Shown in pieces: positions 55,678 through 64,000 of a stretch of DNA of 64,000 nt. The stretch's first letter is position 1. Each line of letters opens with the position of its first letter. The DNA is from Rhodopirellula baltica (GTDB taxonomy: Bacteria > Planctomycetota > Planctomycetia > Pirellulales > Pirellulaceae). The notes beneath the pieces are model-generated. The model was not told the origin of the DNA and made no database searches. It saw only the letters and a list, made by a program, of their open reading frames with translations. Both the position numbers and the translations under genes were made by a program. Location: positions 1 through 64,000 of the forward strand of contig PPHI01000017.1 of the NCBI GenBank assembly GCA_002901265.1, read 5' to 3'.

Positions 55678-57350
55678 ATGCAACCACGCACACACCACCT
55701 ATTCTCATCACGCCGATTCGCTAGCATCTTCGCTTGCTCGGTCGCTCTTGCGGTGATCGGTGGGTGCAGCCTGTTCAAAGGAAAGAACGAAGGCGAAGAA
55801 AAGAAACTCACGAATCTGCTGGACGTGCCTACACCGCCCGAATTCATCCGGGAAGCCGCCGCGCCTCGCGGCCTCTCCCCGATTCGTGTCTCGGGTGTCG
55901 GACTCGTCAACTCTCTCGCCGGAACCGGCGGCCCCGCAGACCCGTCGCCCTATCGCGATCAACTCGTCGACGAGATGCGTCGAAATAACATCAAAGACGC
56001 TTTCAAAATCCTTGAACAAACGGACAACGCGCTTGTCCGCGTCATGGGGACCATCCCGCCAGGAGCCAAACGCGGCGACCCGATCGACCTCGTCGTCGAA
56101 TCACCCTTAGATGCCAATGCGGATACCTTGCACGGCGGATGGCTGCTTGAGACACGACTCCGACAACAAAAAATCCTTGGCGGTCGCGTCCGCAAGGTGA
56201 CCTCATGGGAATGGGGACCGGCGCAGTCCTTCCCCGCTCGGCCTACGAATCTGGTGATGACCCGCGGTTGGCAACCCAAGGATTCATCCTCGGCGGAGGG
56301 ACGGTTCAGGAAAGCCGCCAGATGGGATTTGTCATCCGGCCCGAATATCAACACGTCAAAGTTGCCACCAAGATTGCCGCGGCCATCAACCGGCGGTTCT
56401 TTTTCTTCGATGGCACGACGCGCCGCGGTGTAGCCAAACCAGTCGAGGACGACTATATCGAAGTCGAAGTGCACCCGCGTTACGAAGATTCACTGGGACG
56501 CTACGTCTCGGTACTAAGGGCCCTTGTGATCGACACCAGTGCCTCGGCACAACAGGAACGTCTGCGTCGCTTGGCTAGCGAATTGAACAACCCAGCCAAG
56601 GCTGCCGATGCGGCTCTTCAATTGGAAGCGATTGGTGAAAGCGCGATCCCAACTCTGATTGCCGGCACCAAAAGCACGAATCCCGAACTTTCATTCTATG
56701 CCGCCGAAGCGCTCGCGTACCTCGATCGCTACGAAGCACTCGAACCGCTGGTCGCGGTCATCGAAAGCGATGCCGCTTTCCGTCACCCGGCTTTTCAAGC
56801 ACTCGAAGGCTTAGAGCACCCGGGTGTCGTTGACGCCCTTAAACCGCTCTTCGAACAAGAGAGTATTGAATCGCGCTATGGCGCGTTCACGGTCCTGCGC
56901 AAACGCCGAGAATCAGGCGGAATCATGTCCGCCAAGCCGATCGGGAAACGTTGCATGCTCTACCAAGTTGCGTCGACCGCTGGTCCGGCAATTGCCGTTT
57001 CGACTCGCGATACTCCTGAAATCGTCGTCTTTGGCAACAGCGGCCCCGTCACGATCGATGGTGCGATTATGGGCCCGCTTGGGCTGATCATTAAACAGAA
57101 CCCGGCCAACCCCGCTCAACTGCGTGTCAGCCGATTCCAAGTTGGCAAACAAGACCGACGACAATTGTGCGACGCGACAGTCCCTGGCCTGCTCGAAGGG
57201 ATCGCCGCCGTTGGCGGAGATTACGCCGACATCGTCACGGTCCTGCGAATCGCCAAGACCGACGGGGCAATCACCGACCAATTGGCGATTGATCCTTTGC
57301 CAAAATCACTGCGAACCTACTATCGATCGGATGAGTCCGATCCCGAGTAG
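55678..57350 (+). pseudogene. FlgI-like (flagellar P-ring) lipoprotein with HEAT-like repeats, frame broken once
   Basis: The N-terminal part is related to FlgI, the P-ring protein of the flagellar motor. ATG 55678 (or 55675) starts a lipoprotein signal with lipobox VIGGC. FlgI-like marks are RVSGVGLVNSLAGTGGP, GTIPPGAKRGDPIDLVVES and TLHGGWLLETRL. Near 56196 the frame shifts by one base and continues as GAVLPRSAYESG, then QGFILGGGTVQESRQMGFVIRPEYQHVKVATKIAAAINRRF, again FlgI-like. After it come HEAT-like helices (EAIGESAIPTLIAGTKS, AAEALAYLDRYEALEPLVAVI). One added G (AAG-GGT) gives about 557 residues. Typed pseudogene for the frame break only. No other flagellar gene is near. Confidence 0.72.
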
Positions 57351-57499
57351 ACGAGTCGCGGCTGGGCGTATTAAATGGTCGCCTTCAAAAGCGACCGAAC
57401 CGGCAGGATTGGTTGCTCTGATTCTTTGAGGGGAAGCGATCCCTCCCCCTCCTTGGCAAATTATCCATCGGCAATACGCCCCCAATTCTCAGGCGGTCC

Positions 57500-58222
57500 A
57501 TGATTGAACTAGGCGTCAATATTGATCACGTCGCGACCGTACGTCAGGCGCGACGCACCTATGAACCCGATCCGGTCATCGCCGCCGCGCTCGCCGAACA
57601 GGGTGGTGCCGACGGAATCACGTTTCACCTCCGCGAAGACCGTCGTCATATCCAAGACCGTGACGTGGAGTTGCTGGTCCAAACGGTCACGGTCAAAACC
57701 AATTTCGAACTCGCCTGCGCCGCAGACGTCCTTTCCATCGCCGTTCGCGTCAAACCGGACTGGGCATTGCTCGTCCCGGAAAGCCGCGAAGAAGTGACCA
57801 CCGAAGGTGGGCTCAACGTCCTTGGTGACGACGGGCGAATCGCGGCTGCCGTCGATCAATTGAAAGCAGCCGGGATCTTAACCAGTCTGTTCATTGATCC
57901 CGATGTCAACCAAGTTGCCGCGGCAGCAAAACTTGGCGTTGATGCCGTCGAACTTCATACCGGTCCCTATGCGCTGGCCAAGCGAGAAGCATTCGATGTG
58001 GAATTGGATCGCTTGCGCCGCGCCGGCGAAGTCGCATGTGCAGAAGGCATGCGTTTGCACGCCGGCCATGGCCTGAATTACACCAACGTGCGTCCGGTCG
58101 CTTTAATCGAAGGCATGATCGAATTGAACATCGGACACTCGATCGTCAGCAGGGCGCTGATGGTCGGGATGCGCGACGCCGTCGCCGAAATGCGTCGCAT
58201 CTTGGACGTGGTCGCGGCTTAG
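57500..58222 (+). CDS. pdxJ: Pyridoxine 5'-phosphate synthase
   Basis: PdxJ joins deoxyxylulose phosphate and aminoacetone phosphate in the DXP-dependent vitamin B6 pathway. The 240-residue length is typical. Motifs: [36 protein letters not shown] (active-site His), [45 protein letters not shown] and [11 protein letters not shown]. The upstream region of about 150 bases is empty. It converges on the outer-membrane barrel gene, six bases apart. Confidence 0.95.
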   Translation: MIELGVNIDHVATVRQARRTYEPDPVIAAALAEQGGADGITFHLREDRRHIQDRDVELLVQTVTVKTNFELACAADVLSIAVRVKPDWALLVPESREEVTTEGGLNVLGDDGRIAAAVDQLKAAGILTSLFIDPDVNQVAAAAKLGVDAVELHTGPYALAKREAFDVELDRLRRAGEVACAEGMRLHAGHGLNYTNVRPVALIEGMIELNIGHSIVSRALMVGMRDAVAEMRRILDVVAA

Positions 58223-58228
58223 TCGCGA

Positions 58229-60028
58229 TCAGAACTTCCAACGATATTCCATTCGCGTGCCATAGACATCACGATCGTTTTCTCGCCAGCCATGCATGAC
58301 GTCAAATCGCAGCAGCGTGGCATTGGTTACTGGAAACTGATACCGAGCACCGACCGCGTACTGATCACCTTTGGCAATCGCTCGGTCGGCATGCGGCGTC
58401 AAATAGCTGAACTCCAGCAACAATTGACGGTCCAAGCTTTCACCGATCAAATCGACGCCGATCGAACCGCCTAGCGTGTCGGCGGCGGAAGTATCAAGCG
58501 TCGCAAATCCGTTGACGCCATCGGTATCAAAGTTGATCCCTGTATTGCGAAGGACGCCGCCCGATGTTGCCGCGCGGGCAACGGATTGCGGCCGCCCCCA
58601 ACCATAAAAGACGTTGGCATAGGGAACGAACGTCAGCGGCGTCGCGGTGATCAAGCTATTTTCGATCAACAGCAGACCGCCGTCTGCGGTGCGCGAAAGC
58701 CGGTCGCCGTCTTGGCCGGTGTTTACGATCACGCGGATGCTGTTGCTCACTCGATCGAAATAACGACGGGTAAAACTGACGGTCGCGTTGTGGTAGCTGA
58801 GCGAATCGTCGTGCCGCACGTTCAAGTAGGCGTAACCGGCTTCGATGTAGCCTCCGTAGGCTTCGATGAACGCGGCCGTTCCATAAACTTGTGCATCGTT
58901 GTTATCACGGAACGCGGGACTGTTGACTTGATCAAACGCTGCGAAAAACGTCCAGTCAACGTTGGACCAGTTCAGGAGCCGTGAGTGCTTTGCGGGAAGC
59001 GAAAATGCCATCCCACTCACCGCGTCTTCCATCCAGATTCCGTTCTGAAACAGCAGCGGTACTAACCCGGCAGTCACGGGCAACTCGAAAGGCGACGACT
59101 GCCCGGCCAAGGCACCGAGGATCGACCCCATATCGCCTTCGAAGAAACCGGTTGCCGGAGTCCAGTTCATCTCATTGCGGTATTGCAAATCGCCGTCGAC
59201 CAACTCCCACCGAGTGAAGCGATTTTGCTTGTCGAGCGGACCGATAAAGGTATGGAATCGCTCTGTATCGGTGATTTGCAAGTCCATATCCAAGTTCAAC
59301 CGGTTAGCCCAGTTGTCAGTCCTCGCAACAGCGTTTCGACCACTGGCGATGGCCGTTCGAAAGTCACCATAGACATAGAACTTTGGACGGACCAAGTTCA
59401 TCGGCCCGAACAAGTCGATGCCTCTTGGGGTAATCCCGTCGCCATACCAGACACGCCCCCACTCCACCCAGGGATGCTGGGTTGGAACGTCACGTTTCGA
59501 ATCATAGGGGAACGCTTCTTCCGCGGCATCGATCCCGTTCCCACCGGTCGGAAGACAAACAGTGGAAAAGTCACAGTGGTTACTTGCGAGCTCGGCCTTC
59601 GACAAATCAATCAGCGGACTAACGAAGCGGTCGGCCTTCGACTTTTCGGCGTCGTGTTTCCCAGAATCGTTATTGCTGACTTGCGAAACCGGTGATGCGT
59701 CTTCACCAACGGGAGCTGCAAACACACTACTCCATTGACCATGGGGAAAACCGCTCGGCTCGGCGAACTGGGCTGGCAATACACTTGGAAGACTTAAATG
59801 ACTAAGTTCGATCTGGGCCAACGATTGACGAATCGCAATTTCAAAAACACGATCATCATACGCCGTCGATGCTAGCCCATCCGGCACAGCAGCACCGACG
59901 TCGGGCGAACTTACGCGTGGCAATCTTCGTGGACTCTGTGCGCTGACAGTGCTTGCGAGAATCCCCCCAAGCAAACTGAAAATGATCGCGATTCGAATCG
60001 CCTGGTTGTTGAACACTGATAGACGCAT
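58229..60028 (-). CDS. Outer-membrane beta-barrel protein (porin-like)
   Basis: A 599-residue exported protein that I assign as an outer-membrane barrel from pattern, not from a named family. It has a signal peptide (AIRIAIIFSLLGGILASTVSA), a disordered N-terminal region, then amphipathic beta-strand-like stretches (KFYVYGDFRTAIASG, RLNLDMDLQITDTERFHTF, YGGYIEAGYAYLNVRHD, LLLEFSYLTPH) and a terminal Phe (YGTRMEYRWKF). Its ATG overlaps the cytochrome stop in TAATG, so the two are coupled and probably form one complex. Confidence 0.8.
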   Translation of the reverse strand: MRLSVFNNQAIRIAIIFSLLGGILASTVSAQSPRRLPRVSSPDVGAAVPDGLASTAYDDRVFEIAIRQSLAQIELSHLSLPSVLPAQFAEPSGFPHGQWSSVFAAPVGEDASPVSQVSNNDSGKHDAEKSKADRFVSPLIDLSKAELASNHCDFSTVCLPTGGNGIDAAEEAFPYDSKRDVPTQHPWVEWGRVWYGDGITPRGIDLFGPMNLVRPKFYVYGDFRTAIASGRNAVARTDNWANRLNLDMDLQITDTERFHTFIGPLDKQNRFTRWELVDGDLQYRNEMNWTPATGFFEGDMGSILGALAGQSSPFELPVTAGLVPLLFQNGIWMEDAVSGMAFSLPAKHSRLLNWSNVDWTFFAAFDQVNSPAFRDNNDAQVYGTAAFIEAYGGYIEAGYAYLNVRHDDSLSYHNATVSFTRRYFDRVSNSIRVIVNTGQDGDRLSRTADGGLLLIENSLITATPLTFVPYANVFYGWGRPQSVARAATSGGVLRNTGINFDTDGVNGFATLDTSAADTLGGSIGVDLIGESLDRQLLLEFSYLTPHADRAIAKGDQYAVGARYQFPVTNATLLRFDVMHGWRENDRDVYGTRMEYRWKF

Positions 60029-62241
60029 TACTTCACCCAAAACGTATGGCTGCTGGGATGCAGATCCAAGGTTCCTTCGATCATTCGATGAATCATCTCG
60101 GGTGTGCTGTTGATTTGCCGCATGAAGTACATCGGTTCGGTGCGGCTTCGCATACGAACGCTTAGTCGATAAGGCCCCGGCTTGTTCATCACCGACGCGG
60201 GAATGCTGTACCTCGCGGTTCGATGATCAAGAGGCGCGATGCTATGCGCCTCCATCCGAATCAGAGGCGGGTGGTTAAGCACTGAAACGGGCACGGCACC
60301 AGGGCGGAGGAAGACCAACTGATCAAGTGAAAAGTTAAGCGGAAGTGCGGCTTCGCGATCCGTCCCGCGAACGTTATTGATCAAGAACTTCGTTTGCAAA
60401 TTAAAAAGGTCTTTGTCACGCCGAATACGATGTGTCGCCACATCGACGGAGTGCATGTCACAAAGGTCACCGTTGCTGTCGAGGTAACCGCTTTCCCAAA
60501 CTCGCATCCCGTCGGGATCGATGAGTGCAACGTTCAACCAGAGTTGTGGCTGCGCGCCGAGAGATCCGGTTGGAAGGTTGTGGCCTTCGCTAATATTGTC
60601 GACGCGATAGCTGAAGTTCAAATCCTGTCCGGCGAGTGGCTGCATTTCGAAGAACGGTCCGCAGATTTGAGTACCGCCTTCCATCGTCTGGATTGCTGCG
60701 GCTCGCTTGATTTGCAGTCGGTGCAAGTTGTCATCGATGATCTTGCGGGCATCACGGCGGTCATCCGTGGTATCCCAAGGCTTTGGGAATGACATGCTTT
60801 GGGTGACCGACTTCTCGAATGCTTCGGTCCCCCAGCCGGCACGATAGTCAAACGCAACCCATTCTCGCGGGCTGTATTGCTTGGCTTTCGGGTTGTGCGG
60901 AAAGACCCCGGGGTGCGCGATCGAATATCCGGGGCCCCAAAACATATGATTGGACTGCTTGCGGGGTTCGCCATACGGCTTGTCATTCAAGTACGCAGCG
61001 TATCCGGTTTCGTAGCCGAGCGGCTTTCCTGGAACTGCCCCCATGTGACAGTCCTGACAGCTAATTCCTTTCTTTGAAGCGGGGCCACTGCGGTACTGGG
61101 CATGAACGACTTCCAGCCAAATCCCCGGATGCACAGCGACTTGATGACACGAAACACAGATATCGCTTTTCGTGAGCGGGGCAAAAAAGCGACCATCGCG
61201 GTGGATCGCTTGACCGGGACCTTTGTCATCGGCGGAAGGCTTGAGTTTCAACTCCTTGGCGTCTGCGATCGCTGCACGCACGCCAGCGCCACCATGTCCG
61301 CCATTGACGGGAGCATGGATGTCACCGGGTTCGATACGACGATCACCGTTGCTCCGCCAGTAATGTTCATTGACGCGGTGACAGGCGATGCATGTCACGC
61401 CTTCACGAACCACCGGCGGTGACTCGAGAATACTGTCGGTACGAGGCAATTCGAGCTGCGTCGCGACGGGTGAATGACAGCGAACACAAAAACTTCCAAC
61501 GGTACCACGCGTCAATTCCGTCATCGCTTGTTCAAAACGATTGAACATGGGCGATACGGATGCATAAGCGTGACCGCTGGAACGCCATTGATCATATTGC
61601 GCGGGATGACATTTCTGGCATGTTTCCGCGGAGGGATAACAGTTCTCTGTCCAAACAGCTTCGTGAGGATCGGGACCGTCCGCGGGCGTTTTCTTTGCGT
61701 CTGTTTTTTCGTCGCCGGAATTGATTGGCGCGGGTGTGGAGTGAAACGACTTGAGCGGGTCACCCGCGGCCGAGTCGTCGCCGCCAAGTAAATCATCGCC
61801 ACCCAGCAGGCTATCACTGCCGAGCAAACTATCTCCACCAAGTAAGTCATCTCCGCCAAGTAAGTCATCTCCGCCAAGTAAGTCATCTCCGCCAAGAAGA
61901 TCGTCGCCGTCAAGAAGCCCCGAATCATCGGACGAGCCAGTCTTTCCTTCTGCCGCTGAATTCAACAGTGCGATTCGATACGCTTGGCGAAGTTGCTCGC
62001 GCGCTTCGGCGGACGAAACCGGGCTGGATGCGGGGAGGCGCCATTGGTGCGGATCGGCAGGTGCTGACCAAGCCGGCCGCTGTGTCTTTCCATAAGCCGG
62101 CCGATCGAACGTCGCTGGAGCATGAACTGGATTTGTCGGCAGGGGCAAGACCACCGATTGCGCGGCAGCGCCGCCACAACATGCCATCGTGGCGAGAGCA
62201 GCGCAGACGGTCAGCGGCAGGATTGCGATCGAAAGTTTCAT
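60028..62241 (-). CDS. Five-haem c-type cytochrome with hexapeptide repeat tract
   Basis: A 737-residue exported multihaem cytochrome. The signal peptide is followed by a linker and a tract of about eight GDDLLG-type repeats (residues about 112-155). Five CxxCH haem sites follow: CQKCH, CVRCH, CIACH, CVSCH and CQDCH, in a cytochrome c554-like arrangement. The C-terminal 300 residues form a beta-rich region with NFSYRVDNISEGHNLPTG. ATG 62241 is the start; TTG 62244 is not needed. No catalytic sixth haem is evident, so electron transfer is the likely role. It is coupled to the barrel gene downstream; together they recall porin-cytochrome conduits. Confidence 0.88.
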   Translation of the reverse strand: MKLSIAILPLTVCAALATMACCGGAAAQSVVLPLPTNPVHAPATFDRPAYGKTQRPAWSAPADPHQWRLPASSPVSSAEAREQLRQAYRIALLNSAAEGKTGSSDDSGLLDGDDLLGGDDLLGGDDLLGGDDLLGGDSLLGSDSLLGGDDLLGGDDSAAGDPLKSFHSTPAPINSGDEKTDAKKTPADGPDPHEAVWTENCYPSAETCQKCHPAQYDQWRSSGHAYASVSPMFNRFEQAMTELTRGTVGSFCVRCHSPVATQLELPRTDSILESPPVVREGVTCIACHRVNEHYWRSNGDRRIEPGDIHAPVNGGHGGAGVRAAIADAKELKLKPSADDKGPGQAIHRDGRFFAPLTKSDICVSCHQVAVHPGIWLEVVHAQYRSGPASKKGISCQDCHMGAVPGKPLGYETGYAAYLNDKPYGEPRKQSNHMFWGPGYSIAHPGVFPHNPKAKQYSPREWVAFDYRAGWGTEAFEKSVTQSMSFPKPWDTTDDRRDARKIIDDNLHRLQIKRAAAIQTMEGGTQICGPFFEMQPLAGQDLNFSYRVDNISEGHNLPTGSLGAQPQLWLNVALIDPDGMRVWESGYLDSNGDLCDMHSVDVATHRIRRDKDLFNLQTKFLINNVRGTDREAALPLNFSLDQLVFLRPGAVPVSVLNHPPLIRMEAHSIAPLDHRTARYSIPASVMNKPGPYRLSVRMRSRTEPMYFMRQINSTPEMIHRMIEGTLDLHPSSHTFWVK
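61785..61920 (-). repeat. 18-base coding minisatellite in the cytochrome gene
   Basis: About eight copies of an 18-base unit encoding GDDLLG, the central ones (around 61838-61895) nearly identical and the outer ones diverged to GDSLLG and SDSLLG. The identity of the central copies suggests recent slippage expansion; the copy number could vary between strains. Confidence 0.85.
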
Positions 62242-62560
62242 CAAGAGGTCCGGACGTTAAGAAACGGTCGGCAGGAACCGGACTCGGCGCGGTCTATGTC
62301 TGCATTCGACCTCGCAGGACCCCTTCATTCGCTGAAGCTGTTTCAGCCCGCAAAATCCCCCCATTCCATTCACCTTGACAAGAAAAACCCTAAAGAGGGG
62401 ATGGTGTACAAGGCTACGACTGGGTGTTTCAAAGCTACTTTTCAACAGTTGCGATTAAAAAACGCTGGCGTCTTTCCGTCTGATCACTTCGGCGCCATCG
62501 TTGTAATGTCAGTTTTCATCCGTCAAGCATGGTGCGACGCCGCACCTAGGTTTACGAGTC
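62242..62560. other. Intergenic region, no structure seen
   Basis: About 320 bases between the divergent cytochrome and the next gene. No gene, hairpin or repeat was recognised; it must carry promoters for both. Confidence 0.3.
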
Positions 62561-63094
62561 ATGGCCGAGCACTTGTACAAAGTCGTTCCGAACACTGCCC
62601 AAGAAAAGATTTACCGCTGCAAAGTGGTGGGCAACGCTGCGGCCACTCTGTTTGTCGGTCCACGATCGTTGAAAGTTTTTGTGCGTGAAACTTGCGGCGG
62701 AGGTTTCACACTGGGTCTGGACCCAAAGCAAGTCAAGAAAATCAAACTGGGAACGCGGTATGAACTGCACTACGACGACCGTCGCTTACTGATCACGCCA
62801 CAAGTTTTTGTGCCTTCGGTTGAAGGCGAACCAAGGCTGCAAGTGGTAACGGTTCACGAGTATGAACCGAAAAAACGATGGGCATTTCGTCTGCCGTTTA
62901 CGAAAGGCCAGCAGGTCAAGAAGCACGAAACCATTGGCAGTGCGGCAGCATACGGCGGGTTTGTCCTCGTTCTGTTTTGTGTGATGGCACTTCCCGGTGT
63001 CGGCGACAAGCTTGGCACGGCTCCGCGGATCGAGGCAGCGTTGAACCTGATGGCCAAGAACTTTAGCGACGTATTCAAATCGGTTCGGAGCTAG
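62561..63094 (+). CDS. Hypothetical membrane-anchored protein
   Basis: A 177-residue protein that I do not recognise. Residues about 1-110 form a beta-rich domain (YRCKVVGNAAATLFVGP, FVRETCGGGFTLGLDP, LGTRYELHYDDRRLLITPQVFVPS) with a loose resemblance to a PilZ-like barrel, though its RxxxR and D/NxSxxG motifs are absent. A single membrane segment lies near 130-148 (YGGFVLVLFCVMALPGVG), followed by a short helix. No signal peptide, so the barrel is cytoplasmic. It is followed by a strong terminator and is a single-gene transcript. Confidence 0.55.
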   Translation: MAEHLYKVVPNTAQEKIYRCKVVGNAAATLFVGPRSLKVFVRETCGGGFTLGLDPKQVKKIKLGTRYELHYDDRRLLITPQVFVPSVEGEPRLQVVTVHEYEPKKRWAFRLPFTKGQQVKKHETIGSAAAYGGFVLVLFCVMALPGVGDKLGTAPRIEAALNLMAKNFSDVFKSVRS

Positions 63095-63214
63095 GCCAGT
63101 GCCGTGCCCGGCGATTTGGGTTTCACGGCAGCAGAGCTCTCTCGCGATCTTGGCGGCAAGAATCACCTAACCGTCAAAGCTTTACTAAAGCGAACAGCTG
63201 GCATAACCGATAAA

Positions 63215-63250
63215 GACGGTGACCCGAAGTTTGGGCACCGTTCTTTTTTT
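63215..63250 (+). terminator. Intrinsic terminator
   Basis: ACGGTGACCC (63215-63224) pairs with GGGCACCGT (63233-63241) with one bulged A around a GAAGTTT-type loop, and TTCTTTTTTT follows at once. It ends the transcript of the gene at 62561; it is among the clearest terminators in the window. Confidence 0.85.
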
Positions 63251-63321
63251 GCGCCTCGCGATCGATTGACGTGGGGACAAATGAGCGTCATCGCACCGCG
63301 AATCGACCGGCCGAAGCGACC

Positions 63322-63774
63322 ATGCTTACCGCGAATCACCGTACCGCTATCCAACCGAAGAATGCTTTGACCAGCGTTCTACTCGTCTGCGTCTGCATCG
63401 TCACCAGCGGCGGCTGCCGACTGTGCTGCGACCGTGAAGACGCAGCCTTTGCGGCCTACGGTGGCGCGTGGAAGCGTCTGCACCGTGACTCGGGACGTGT
63501 TGGCAGTCTAGCCGACCCCGGTGGCGCCAAAGTTGGCGACCTGGAAGACAAAATGATCAACCTGGGTGAGACTTCATCGCGCAGCCAAGTGATCCCACCG
63601 AACCATAGCGGTCGCCCCGATTCTCAGGAAGCTCCCGAAGATCTGCCGGAAAGCTTCACGCCACGCGATGAAGAGACGGAAGAGGAATTCCAAGAGCGAA
63701 TGAAGCGTTTCCAAGAGGAACAGCTCAACGCCAAAGTCTATCCCGGCAGTCCCACGCCGCCTTCGTTCCGTTAG
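63322..63774 (+). CDS. Small hypothetical lipoprotein
   Basis: A 150-residue protein with a lipoprotein signal: hydrophobic segment ALTSVLLVCVCIVTSGGC with the lipobox SGGC, giving a mature protein that begins CRLCCDRED. The rest is hydrophilic (YGGAWKRLHRDSGRVG, then an acidic helix EETEEEFQERMKRFQEEQ) and probably disordered. I recognise no domain; the short Gly/Trp patch (AAYGGAWKR) is its most distinctive part. ATG 63322 is preferred to the upstream start at 63271. Confidence 0.65.
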   Translation: MLTANHRTAIQPKNALTSVLLVCVCIVTSGGCRLCCDREDAAFAAYGGAWKRLHRDSGRVGSLADPGGAKVGDLEDKMINLGETSSRSQVIPPNHSGRPDSQEAPEDLPESFTPRDEETEEEFQERMKRFQEEQLNAKVYPGSPTPPSFR

Positions 63775-63827
63775 GCACACGCCGGTCGCCTTGAACCGAA
63801 GTGTGCTTCTGCCCCCGAAGCCTCGAA

Positions 63828-64000
63828 TTAGGGATTCTCGTCGGGCAGCGGCACCCAATCGTTTGGTAGCGGACGGATGCCGTGCCGCGTCACACGATCG
63901 AGCTCAAGATACCGAACGCGTACAAGCTCACTTGTCTCGTGCAGAAGCTCTTGCAACTTCCGTTCGATTTGCTGACGCACTTTGGCGTCATCAACACGCC
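63828..64000 (-). CDS. C-terminal part of an unknown protein, cut by the window edge
   Basis: Reading the minus strand from the window edge gives about 57 residues ending at TAA 63828-63830: VDDAKVRQQIERKLQELLHE, then TSELVRVRYLELDRVTRHG and finally IRPLPNDWVPLPDENP. The first half is a charged, coiled-coil-like helix; the Pro-rich end looks like a natural C-terminus. It is too short and partial to name; the gene begins beyond 64000. Confidence 0.55.
   Translation of the reverse strand, partial: RVDDAKVRQQIERKLQELLHETSELVRVRYLELDRVTRHGIRPLPNDWVPLPDENP

Overview
The window comes from a planctomycete, most likely the Pirellulaceae (Rhodopirellula / Rubripirellula type). The call rests on family content: two DUF1559 proteins, a YTV-repeat cell-wall protein, a BBP7 outer-membrane barrel, DUF1573, PEP-CTERM, a sulfatase, an ECF sigma factor fused by overlap to a Ser/Thr kinase, and the futalosine menaquinone enzyme MqnE. 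Housekeeping genes are scattered singly (trpF, hemL, purE-purK, rex, trpD, mqnE, rsmE, pdxJ), as is usual in this phylum. No rRNA, tRNA, transposase or CRISPR array was recognised.

Layout. 1-613 is a tandem intergenic repeat array. 627-5195 holds trpF, a membrane protein with an ExeA-like AAA ATPase, and a dolichol-phosphate-mannose-synthase-like glycosyltransferase. 5452-9477 holds a tandem DUF1559 pair and an unknown protein. 9661-17000 holds a family 11 rhamnogalacturonan lyase, an exported nucleoside hydrolase, threonine aldolase, hemL and a DUF1573 protein. 17065-22705 holds a sulfatase, the sigma/kinase pair and a HAD phosphatase. 22884-32099 holds purE-purK facing rex, the YTV protein, a membrane-anchored toroid protein, a DUF2752 protein, and a sugar isomerase overlapping a GluQ-like synthetase. 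32405-38641 holds BBP7, a cytosolic nucleoside hydrolase, trpD, mqnE and a PEP-CTERM protein.

The most coherent system is a complete type II secretion / type IV pilus-like operon at 42822-53059: a degenerate receiver domain, GspE, GspF, six (pseudo)pilins, a PilM-PilN fusion, PilO and a secretin. Divergent from it, a PilP/GspC-like protein overlaps by one base a 1034-residue parallel beta-helix protein (38759-42546), which is a natural candidate substrate. The second notable unit is a five-haem cytochrome with a hexapeptide repeat tract, overlapping by one base an outer-membrane barrel (58229-62241), a candidate porin-cytochrome conduit. A FlgI-like lipoprotein carrying HEAT-like repeats (55678-57350) lies away from any other flagellar gene.

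Four otherwise well-formed genes (a DUF1559 gene, hemL, pilO, the flgI-like gene) are each broken by what looks like one missing base. In each case restoring one base gives a family-like protein of normal length. Consistent single-base losses, one of them in the normally essential hemL, point to base-calling or assembly error rather than real gene decay.
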